From assembly GCA_023428065.1 (NCBI GenBank), contig JAEYZI010000007.1, positions 1 to 14,731 of the forward strand: DNA of 14,731 nt, read 5' to 3'. Of the stretch, positions 1 to 4,733 are shown in pieces. Numbering within the stretch: the stretch's first letter is position 1; every line of letters starts with the position of its first letter. Below the pieces are notes generated by a model. The model was not told the origin of the DNA. It did not search any database and saw only the letters and a list, made by a program, of their open reading frames with translations. The DNA comes from Actinomycetes bacterium. Lineage in GTDB: Bacteria > Actinomycetota > Actinomycetes > Actinomycetales > Microbacteriaceae. The position numbers were made by a program, and so were the translations under genes.

Positions 1-35
1 GGGCGGACGGGACTTGAACCCGTGACCGACGGATT
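1..35 (-). repeat. Left attachment core (displaced tRNA 3' fragment)
   Basis: Identical over 35 bases to 4653-4687, the tRNA segment from the base just after the anticodon to the last base pair but one of the acceptor stem. Identity stops at base 36, where the intact copy has its anticodon. No tRNA 5' half is joined here, so this is an att remnant and not a second tRNA. The left limit is set by the window edge. Confidence 0.9.
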
Positions 36-36
36 C

Positions 37-58
37 GGAGCGCCCTGTTTGGCGCTCC
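37..58. terminator. Hairpin next to the left att core
   Basis: A perfect 8-bp inverted repeat (GGAGCGCC at 37-44, GGCGCTCC at 51-58) with a 6-nt loop, one base inside the element from the att core. It could be a terminator for transcription leaving the element leftward, or part of the integrase recognition region. There is no T tract on the minus strand. Confidence 0.5.
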
Positions 59-120
59 CCCGCAAACCCGCCGAAATCCTTTGGTTTACGAGAGTGAACC
101 GCACCCAATGGCGCCGCTAA

Positions 121-176
121 GTTTACCGGCATATCCCGCCAAATCCCGGACACTGATGCTACTTCTGATGCTACTT
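121..176 (+). repeat. Putative left integrase arm-site array
   Basis: Contains GTTTACCGG (121-129), 24 unrelated bases, then two copies of TGATGCTACTT (154-164 and 166-176) at a 12-bp period. The same order and spacing recur near the other end at 4550-4605. Paired short direct repeats flanking an att core are typical of arm-type binding sites of tyrosine integrases. The role is inferred; the repeats are directly visible. The surrounding stretch 59-246 holds no convincing gene. Confidence 0.7.
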
Positions 177-246
177 CCGCGCGACGTCAGTGCTACGCGA
201 AAGTGACGATCGCGGATCCGCATTTCTTGCGCGAGCGCGAGCGCGA

Positions 247-573
247 TCAACGCGCCACCTCCGCTGCAACGGGGGCTCCTGTCGCGACGGCCGTGACCTG
301 AGCAGCAGCCTGAGCCGCCTCGAGCTGAGCGACCTGACCCGCGAGCTTGAGCATCGGGATCGGGTCCCCGAGGTTGAGATAGCTCGCCTGGTTGACCACG
401 GGGCTGTGGCCCAGCTGGGCCGCTCGCAGCTCAGCCGGGATGCCCATCTGCATCATCACGGTGCTCAACGAGGCGCGCCAGATGTGGCTCTTGCCGCCAT
501 CGGTGAGCATGATCGGCATGTCGAGCTCGCGACCGATCTGCTCGTACAGCGCTGTAGCCTGGCGCGTCACCGA
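247..573 (-). pseudogene. Tyrosine recombinase/integrase, C-terminal fragment
   Basis: Site-specific tyrosine recombinase that would integrate and excise the island. The fragment runs minus strand from about 573 to the TGA at 247-249. It keeps the HxxR box (HIWR, about 475-486), the LGHS box (His codon 406-408) and the presumed nucleophile Tyr in SYLNLGD (379-381), nine residues after the LGHS histidine as in phage integrases. An Ala-rich tail of about 30 residues follows. The N-terminal arm-binding and core-binding domains and the first catalytic Arg are absent: upstream of about 570 the sequence becomes the start of a helicase fragment read on the other strand. An ATG at 624 keeps the frame open but those codons are antisense to helicase. 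It is almost certainly inactive. Its place next to the left att core is typical of integrase genes. Confidence 0.85.
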
Positions 574-1078
574 GCGCCGGGACCACATCTGCAAGGACGA
601 GTTCTTCGACCGCCTGATGCACAACCTGCTCGACTACGAGATCGACCAGAACGGCATCAAGCAGGCCGTACTCAACCTGCAGAACCGTCAGCGGAAGGAG
701 ATGAACCAGCAGCAGAACGCGAACCTCATCGTGAGCACGATTCACGGTGCCAAGGGGCTCGAGTTCGACAACGTCGTGGTGCTCCACGCCTACGACACCC
801 AGCTGCCGGAGGACCGCAAGCGCATGTCCTACGTCGCGTTCACTCGCGCGATGAAGTCGGAGCTGGTCCTCTCGTTCGGCAAGCAGAAGGGTCCCCGCAT
901 CAAGACCGACTACGAGCTCATCGTAAACGCGCTGCACAAGCGTGAGCAGTTCGATGCCCTCCGCGCCTCCGGCGTGGACATCGACGCGATGACCGAAGAG
1001 GAGCTTGAGCAGACCCTCGCATCCATGGTGGCCGACCGGGTCGCCTCGGATGACCGCGAGCCGGCCGTCGTCCCCTGA
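572..1078 (+). pseudogene. UvrD/Rep-family (SF1) helicase, C-terminal fragment
   Basis: ATP-dependent superfamily 1 helicase C-terminal portion, about 168 residues. Recognisable are motif V, TIHGAKGLEF (737-766), and motif VI, MSYVAFTRA (824-850), which bind DNA and ATP phosphates in UvrD/Rep/PcrA proteins. The Walker A, Walker B and motif III regions are missing. The frame stays open leftward to an ATG at 392, but residues coded before about 572 are antisense to the integrase and do not resemble helicase. The 5' end was therefore lost at the same joint that removed the integrase 5' end. Without Walker motifs it cannot be a working helicase. The full-length ancestor could have served replication or defence in the element; which cannot be told. 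Confidence 0.8.
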
Positions 1079-1094
1079 CGCCATCACCTGCCGC

Positions 1095-1128
1095 AGGCGG
1101 GGTGCACGAGTGATCGTGCGCCCCGCCT
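1095..1128 (+). terminator. Hairpin terminator after helicase fragment
   Basis: A 15-bp stem (1095-1109 with 1114-1128) with one G-T pair and a GTGA loop, 16 bp after the helicase stop codon and 36 bp before the toxin-like gene. There is no T run, which is common for actinobacterial intrinsic terminators. It would separate helicase and toxin transcripts. Confidence 0.65.
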
Positions 1129-1164
1129 CGGTGGGCACCCTCCCAGACTCAGAAAGAAATCGCA

Positions 1165-1665
1165 ATGACAACTACACAGACCCCGCACTTCCACGCACCT
1201 TCGCCAACTGACCCGGCAGATGCGCGTTCTCGACGCCCGATCGCTGTCGCCCCTCCGCAGGTGACGGCGCGTGAGACAACGCCCGCGCGCGGCGACATCT
1301 GGTTCGTGAGTTCTCGGAGCGGCGAACCCGACCTCGGCTCGCACCGCTCCGTCGGCCGAGAGATCTGGTCCAACAAGCTCGCCGTCGTGCTCTCAAATGA
1401 CGCGATGAACACGCGCTCTGGAATCGTTCAGGTCGTCTACCTGACGATGTCGGAAAACAAGCGCCCCAACCGGTTGCACATCCAGGTCGACATGCCTGCC
1501 GCTAGCCAGACGCACGTTGCCGTCGCGCTGTGCGAGCAGGTGCATTCTGTGGACCACTCACGCCTGACGAGCCTTCATGGCGCAGTCGCCCCGGAGCAAC
1601 TGAAGAACATCGAGGGGGCCGTCAGTTGGTCCCTTGGTATGGCCCACCGGCAGCCGAAGAGTTGA
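1165..1665 (+). CDS. PemK/MazF-like toxin protein
   Basis: A 166-residue protein resembling the PemK/MazF endoribonuclease toxin fold, which cleaves RNA and is normally held inactive by a partner antitoxin. Family features seen: ARGDIWFV (41-48) at the start of the beta-barrel, the KLAVVLSNDAMN segment (71-82), a following beta strand IVQVVYLT, and ALCEQVHSVDHSRL (121-134), which matches the usual C-[DE]-Q-[IV]-[RH]-[ST]-[VLI]-[DH] segment. Residues 1-40 are an unusual Pro/Ala/Thr-rich, probably disordered leader. Start chosen at ATG 1165, preceded by AGAAAGAAA; an in-frame GTG at 1261 has no ribosome site. The usual RP before the VVLSND strand is replaced here (SNK), so activity is uncertain. 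No antitoxin-like small ORF is seen directly upstream or downstream. A strong terminator follows. Confidence 0.75.
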   Translation: MTTTQTPHFHAPSPTDPADARSRRPIAVAPPQVTARETTPARGDIWFVSSRSGEPDLGSHRSVGREIWSNKLAVVLSNDAMNTRSGIVQVVYLTMSENKRPNRLHIQVDMPAASQTHVAVALCEQVHSVDHSRLTSLHGAVAPEQLKNIEGAVSWSLGMAHRQPKS

Positions 1666-1695
1666 CCTACGACATCGGTTGATCGACGAATAGAG

Positions 1696-1745
1696 AATCC
1701 CCGCTTTCCTGTGGCATCCACCATTGGAAAGCGGGGATTTCCTTT
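1696..1745. terminator. Bidirectional terminator after the toxin-like gene
   Basis: A perfect 14-bp inverted repeat (1696-1709 with 1726-1739) encloses a smaller GTGG/CCAC hairpin, followed on the plus strand by TCCTTTT. It ends the toxin transcript. It faces the converging sigma operon, whose own terminator lies at 1849-1895. The stretch 1746-1848 between them holds nothing recognisable. Confidence 0.85.
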
Positions 1746-1848
1746 TCTCGACCCGGATTCACCAAGTTTCGCTCCGCTCATCACACTTCACAGAGACAGT
1801 GCGAGAATCTACGGAGCCGTCATGCGCTACCGATGCGCCAGGACGGTA

Positions 1849-1895
1849 GGTGCCCGCCGCTGGTCCATTCCCAAGGTCCAACAGCGACGGGCACC
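1849..1895 (-). terminator. Terminator of the sigma/anti-sigma operon
   Basis: Inverted repeat of 14 bp (1849-1862 with 1882-1895). The single mismatch becomes a G-U pair when read on the minus strand, so the hairpin is best formed in the minus-strand transcript. It starts 7 bases past the anti-sigma stop codon. Confidence 0.7.
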
Positions 1896-1902
1896 GCCCA
1901 GT

Positions 1903-2436
1903 TCATCCGACCCAGATTGCAAGGCCGAGGTTCTGGCAGAACTCCTCGGAAGTTGCCGCACTGTCCCCGCGAGGGAACCCCGCGCCGATACCGTTTTCGA
2001 GCGTGCAACCAACAAGCTCGGGGACGGTGAAGTCCGCCGCGCTTGGGTCATCGGGGGCAGCATCCTGGCCGATCAAGCCCATCCGCCACATCTCCCCACA
2101 GGTAGCAACAGGATCGGTCGCGTCGCGACTCTCCTCCCCTGTCACGATGTCAGTCGCGATCGGAGTGCCGACGGTGGTGAAGTGCGCATTCACGCTCGCA
2201 GCGTCGTAACACTGGACCGAGTAGCTGACCTCTTCGTGCGTCGCCTGGACGACGGCAATTGCCCCGCCCGTGAGCGCGACGGCGAGCCCGCCCGCCGTGA
2301 TCGCCGCGATCGCACCCTTGCGGGCTCGACTGAACCTCGGCGTGCGTTCCTGCGCCACTGCGCCGAGAACTCGACTTCGGATACCAGCCAGTTGAGCGTC
2401 CTCGATCACTTCATCGGGGAATCGGTTCTTCGTCAT
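1903..2436 (-). CDS. Membrane anti-sigma-factor-like protein
   Basis: A 177-residue single-pass membrane protein encoded directly after an ECF sigma factor, with start and stop overlapping as ATGA (2433-2436), so the two are translationally coupled. Layout: about 40 charged residues in the cytoplasm, one membrane helix (about 41-64, Ala/Gly/Val-rich), then an outer domain with four cysteines (76, 113, 144, 167) that could form two disulfides. I do not see the zinc-binding HxxxCxxC motif of classical ZAS anti-sigma factors, so the assignment rests on position and topology. The likely job is to hold the sigma factor at the membrane and release it on an envelope signal (inference). It could instead be a target membrane protein of the sigma factor. 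Confidence 0.65.
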   Translation of the reverse strand: MTKNRFPDEVIEDAQLAGIRSRVLGAVAQERTPRFSRARKGAIAAITAGGLAVALTGGAIAVVQATHEEVSYSVQCYDAASVNAHFTTVGTPIATDIVTGEESRDATDPVATCGEMWRMGLIGQDAAPDDPSAADFTVPELVGCTLENGIGAGFPRGDSAATSEEFCQNLGLAIWVG

Positions 2437-2987
2437 GCTGATGCCTCCCTTTCGTGAAAGCTGCGCTGCTCGCGCAGTCGCGTTCTGGTTCGGTGGATGC
2501 GTTTGGTGAGCATGCCGACGCTGAGCCCCAGCAGGGCGGCCGCCTCGTGATAGTCACGCCCCTCGTAGAGGCACAGCTCGACAATGCGCCGATCGGTGGC
2601 GTTGAGTTCGTTGACGGCCTTGAAGACCCAGGAGAGTTCCTCGATGTGCTGAACCCGATCAAGCGTGGAATCTTCTCCGGTACTTCCGTCGGCCTCTTCG
2701 AGCGGCGCATGAGCTCGGACAGCCTTGCTGCGACGCAAGTTCGAGGCGTTGTTGCGACAGGTGACAATGAGCCACGGAAGCAGAGACTCCCCTACCAGAC
2801 GAATCTCTGCGAGCTTTCTCCACGCAGCAAGAAATGTGTCCTGAACCAGGTCGTCAGCATCAGCGACGTCGTGCGTGAGGCCGTACGCGTAGCGAAACAC
2901 CGCTCGACCGTGGCGGTCGAACAGCTCGGCGAACGCCGACTGGTCGCGCCTCAGACTGCGCTTGATGAGCTCGATGTCGGTTTCCAT
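2433..2987 (-). CDS. ECF-type RNA polymerase sigma factor
   Basis: A 184-residue extracytoplasmic-function sigma factor that would direct RNA polymerase to a small regulon. Region sigma-2 spans about 5-90 with the -10-recognising stretch DADDLVQDTFLAAWR (43-57). An acidic linker follows, then region sigma-4 (about 118-174) with the -35-binding helix-turn-helix in YHEAAALLGLSVGMLTKRIHR. Start chosen at ATG 2987, which has a near-perfect GAGGAGGTGAGC ribosome site directly before it. An upstream in-frame ATG at 3017 would add ten residues but has no such site. The stop overlaps the next gene by ATGA. A sigma factor on an integrated element may control other cargo or host envelope genes; targets cannot be shown. 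Confidence 0.9.
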   Translation of the reverse strand: METDIELIKRSLRRDQSAFAELFDRHGRAVFRYAYGLTHDVADADDLVQDTFLAAWRKLAEIRLVGESLLPWLIVTCRNNASNLRRSKAVRAHAPLEEADGSTGEDSTLDRVQHIEELSWVFKAVNELNATDRRIVELCLYEGRDYHEAAALLGLSVGMLTKRIHRTRTRLREQRSFHEREASA

Positions 2988-3044
2988 GCTCACCTCCTCA
3001 ATAAGGGAATGTGTCAACCCGCCCCACTATGACCAAATACGAAA

Positions 3045-3076
3045 TCGGGGAGGTAGCCCGCAGGCCACCTCCCCGA
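3045..3076 (-). terminator. Terminator after the I36-type gene
   Basis: A 14-bp stem (3045-3058 with 3063-3076), one G-U pair on the minus strand and a 4-nt loop, followed on the minus strand by TTTCG. It lies 18 bp past the stop codon of the I36-type gene and isolates it from the sigma operon, which must have its own promoter in 2988-3044. Confidence 0.8.
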
Positions 3077-3094
3077 CTTGTGGGTATTGCTAAC

Positions 3095-3578
3095 TCAGCT
3101 ACCGATCCAGTACGAGGAGGCAGCGTCGTTCATGATGCCGAGCGAGTTCGTACTAGCCACGGGCCCATAGGACGACCCGCCCAGGTTGATGTTCTCCCAG
3201 AGCCGCGTCTTACAGGTGCCGTACGACGCGAATGACGACACCCGGTCGTTCCAGCCTGAAGGCATGGAGTTTCCAGTGAACGCGTGCGTCGTGCACATCG
3301 TCGAGATCGAGGTCGTGATGTTCACCGACGCGCCCGACTTGTTACTGTCCGCGTAGAAGACCGCCAGCACGTAAGTGGCTCGCGGTTCAACGGCGCTTCG
3401 TGCCGAAGGGGCGACTTCGCCAGCGAGCAAGAGAACCCCGTCCGTCTGGGCTTCAACGGCCGCCTCGAACGCCGCCTGATCATCAAAACATTGCGTGACC
3501 CCGGTGTCGGAGTTGAACCAGCACGGCGACTGCGGCGGCGACCGATGCACGCCCCGCGCGCTTCATACGCTTCTTCAT
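3095..3578 (-). pseudogene. Secreted I36-type protein gene, frameshifted
   Basis: The mature part (read from a GTG at 3550) looks like the actinobacterial peptidase-inhibitor I36 / beta-gamma-crystallin-like group: a small secreted domain with YADSNKSG, W-N-D-RVSSF and a C-terminal LWENINLGGSSYGP repeat-like segment, with Cys pairs likely to form disulfides. A plausible signal peptide, MKKRMKRAGRASVAAAVAVL, begins at ATG 3578 after a GGAAGAGG ribosome site but lies in another frame and stops at 3483-3485. Cleavage site and signal end are missing. The frame switch lies near 3515-3530 at the string CCGTGCTGG, which can be read as the signal's AVL in one frame and as CW of the mature start in the other, hinting at a short-homology deletion. 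As written no exported product can be made. A sequencing error is the alternative. Confidence 0.65.
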
Positions 3579-3602
3579 TGAATTCCTCTTCCCATTGAGG
3601 TT

Positions 3603-3619
3603 GCGAGCAATCTGCTCGC
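3603..3619. promoter_or_regulatory. 17-bp palindrome upstream of the I36-type gene
   Basis: GCGAGCA, ATC, TGCTCGC: a perfect 7-bp inverted repeat with a 3-bp centre, 24 bp upstream of ATG 3578. It may be an operator in the leader of the minus-strand gene, or a small hairpin in its mRNA. The remaining sequence to 3780 shows no gene that I recognise. Confidence 0.4.
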
Positions 3620-3838
3620 CGTCAGTCTTGAGTAAGGTGCTTGACTTGTCCATACCTTAGATAAAGATCCCTCACAAAGTTCGCGCTACCGCTTCAGCCC
3701 CTTTGTAACGAGACAGACCCCGCTTCCCGTGGCTATTGCCACCTGGACGACCTCAGATGGTTCGTCCATTGGCCGCATGAGACAGCCTCCAAGCAGACTG
3801 CCCAGGCCCAAGCAGAGCTTGATGCGCTCACCGCCGTC

Positions 3839-4348
3839 GTGGCCGCCAAGGTCACCGACGTCAACGAAGCGGTGAAGGCGTGGGAGGCGGAGCAAGCGCG
3901 TCTCGCCGCGGAGGCAGCCGCGCGCGCTGCGGCCGAGGCCGCGCAAGCTGCGAAAGCCGCGCAGTCAGCACGAGGTGCACGTGGATCCTCCGCTGCGGCA
4001 ACTACCTCGAAGCACCATGTTGAAAAGATCTGGACGGCCGGCGGCCAGGGTGAGATCGACGCATGCCGGGGCTCAGTCAACGTGTCGGCCATCGCCAACT
4101 ACCTGGGCGCCGCGTTCTATGCCGCTGAGCACTGGGGTTGCGGAGGAAGCTCCTGGGGGAAGATCGGCATCGGGTCGACCATCAGCGTCCCTGGTCATGG
4201 CGAATACCGCGTTGCCGGGATCCACAGCGGACTGGTCTACGGCCAATCGAGCGCGAACGATATCCCCCGTGGATACGCCGGCTACTACCAAACCTGCGTC
4301 GGGGGCTCCAACCGCAACATGGCAGTCTGGCTACTTCAGCCCGCCTAA
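3839..4348 (+). CDS. Ala-rich protein with possible sortase-like domain, 5' truncated
   Basis: From the first in-frame start, GTG 3839, 169 residues. Residues 1-48 continue an Ala/Glu/Lys-rich helix, probably a coiled coil, that is already coding-like in this frame from about 3782 (TASKQTAQAQAELDALTAVV). No ATG, GTG or TTG lies between the TAA at 3662 and 3839, and no signal peptide is seen, so the true 5' end is probably lost near 3780. The C-terminal domain (about 60-169) has the order AEHWGCGG (His98), a GSTISVPGHGEYRV strand pair, YYQTC (Cys153) and NRNMAVWLL (Arg159), comparable with the His, TLxTC and Arg elements of sortases. This similarity is my reading of motif order, not a firm family match. 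GTG 3839 has no clear ribosome site. A terminator follows. Confidence 0.5.
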   Translation: MAAKVTDVNEAVKAWEAEQARLAAEAAARAAAEAAQAAKAAQSARGARGSSAAATTSKHHVEKIWTAGGQGEIDACRGSVNVSAIANYLGAAFYAAEHWGCGGSSWGKIGIGSTISVPGHGEYRVAGIHSGLVYGQSSANDIPRGYAGYYQTCVGGSNRNMAVWLLQPA

Positions 4349-4421
4349 CCCGAGTCTCCCCCGTCACCCTCGCGGCACTCACTGCCGCATCTCCCCCAAG
4401 GTGAGGAGTGACGGGAAGGAG

Positions 4422-4472
4422 AGAACCCCCGCACTGGAGGCTCGTTGAGCTCCGGTGCGGGGGTTCTGTTTT
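4422..4472 (+). terminator. Terminator after the sortase-like gene
   Basis: An 18-bp stem (4422-4439 with 4450-4467) with one G-U pair and a 10-nt loop, followed by GTTTT. It is the strongest intrinsic terminator in the window and ends the cargo region. From here to the att core there is no gene. Confidence 0.9.
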
Positions 4473-4512
4473 CCGGCTGCACAGGCTCGCGATCATCAGG
4501 CCCGCAGACAAG

Positions 4513-4539
4513 AAAACGACGATCGTGAACCGTCGTTTT
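4513..4539. repeat. 9-bp inverted repeat near the right end
   Basis: AAAACGACG (4513-4521) and CGTCGTTTT (4531-4539) are perfect inverted repeats around a 9-bp centre. It could be a weak terminator guarding the element end, or a binding site for an accessory factor such as an excisionase, since it lies just outside the arm-site array. Confidence 0.45.
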
Positions 4540-4549
4540 GCCAGACCGG

Positions 4550-4605
4550 GTTTACCGGAAAGTACCAAAGCTACGCAGCTGATGATGCGACTTTTAATGC
4601 TACTT
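4550..4605 (+). repeat. Putative right integrase arm-site array
   Basis: GTTTACCGG (4550-4558), 24 bases, then TGATGCGACTT (4583-4593) and TAATGCTACTT (4595-4605) at a 12-bp period. The order and exact spacing match 121-176 although the 24 intervening bases do not. The array ends 47 bp from the att core. In the circular form the two arrays would flank the core in the same orientation, as expected for attP arms. Confidence 0.7.
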
Positions 4606-4650
4606 TTCTGGACCACACCTTCGAGAAGAGCCCTCTGACCGGGCATTTTG

Positions 4651-4724
4651 TAGGGCGGACGGGACTTGAACCCGTGACCGACGGATTATGAGTCCGCTGC
4701 TCTAACCGGCTGAGCTACCGCCCC
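4651..4724 (-). tRNA. tRNA with CAT anticodon (Met or Ile2)
   Basis: The minus strand folds into a standard 74-nt cloverleaf: 7-bp acceptor stem, D stem GCTC/GAGC, anticodon stem with loop CTCATAA, 5-base variable loop, T stem ACGGG/CCCGT with loop TTCAAGT, and discriminator A at 4651. The anticodon is at 4688-4690. CAT can be elongator tRNA-Met or the lysidine-modified tRNA-Ile2; the sequence alone does not settle this, but it is not an initiator type because pair 1-72 is a G-U wobble rather than the usual initiator mismatch. No CCA is encoded. The 3' part from A37 was supplied by the island. It lies 9 bp downstream of the membrane-protein stop codon on the same strand. Confidence 0.92.
4653..4687 (-). 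repeat. Right attachment core within the tRNA
   Basis: This is the second copy of the 35-bp direct repeat. It covers the tRNA from the base just 3' of the anticodon almost to the acceptor end, the usual crossover segment for integrases that use a tRNA 3' half. Confidence 0.9.
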
Positions 4725-4733
4725 GCGACAACG

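Larger units (their letters stand above)
1..4687. mobile_element. Decayed tRNA-integrated genomic island
   Basis: The segment is bounded by two copies of the 3' part of a tRNA gene in the same orientation, 35 identical bases at 1-35 and 4653-4687, the hallmark of tyrosine-recombinase integration at a tRNA. It carries an integrase C-terminus, a helicase C-terminus, a toxin-like gene, an ECF sigma pair and two secreted-protein-like genes. It looks less GC-rich than the chromosome from 4725 onward (visual impression, not computed). The integrase and helicase have lost their 5' ends, one cargo gene is frameshifted and another lacks a start region, so this is a remnant. The tRNA at the right end is whole and the left copy is the displaced 3' fragment. 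The left repeat touches the window edge, so it may start slightly earlier. Confidence 0.85.

Noticed and set aside
1..58. A second tRNA gene at the window start
   Set aside because: Only the 3' part of a tRNA is present, followed by a hairpin unrelated to a tRNA 5' half.
121..176. Short tandem repeats as a CRISPR array
   Set aside because: Units are 11-12 bp with no spacers and there are no cas genes; the mirrored arrangement at the other island end points to integrase arms.
190..945. A 251-codon plus-strand frame across the integrase/helicase joint
   Set aside because: Its residues match neither family; the integrase reads on the minus strand and the helicase in another plus frame.
3012..3017. 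TTGACA on the minus strand upstream of the sigma gene as a -35 box
   Set aside because: A -10 at normal spacing would fall on the ribosome site just before the start codon (GGTGAG), which is not a -10, and transcription would start inside the gene.
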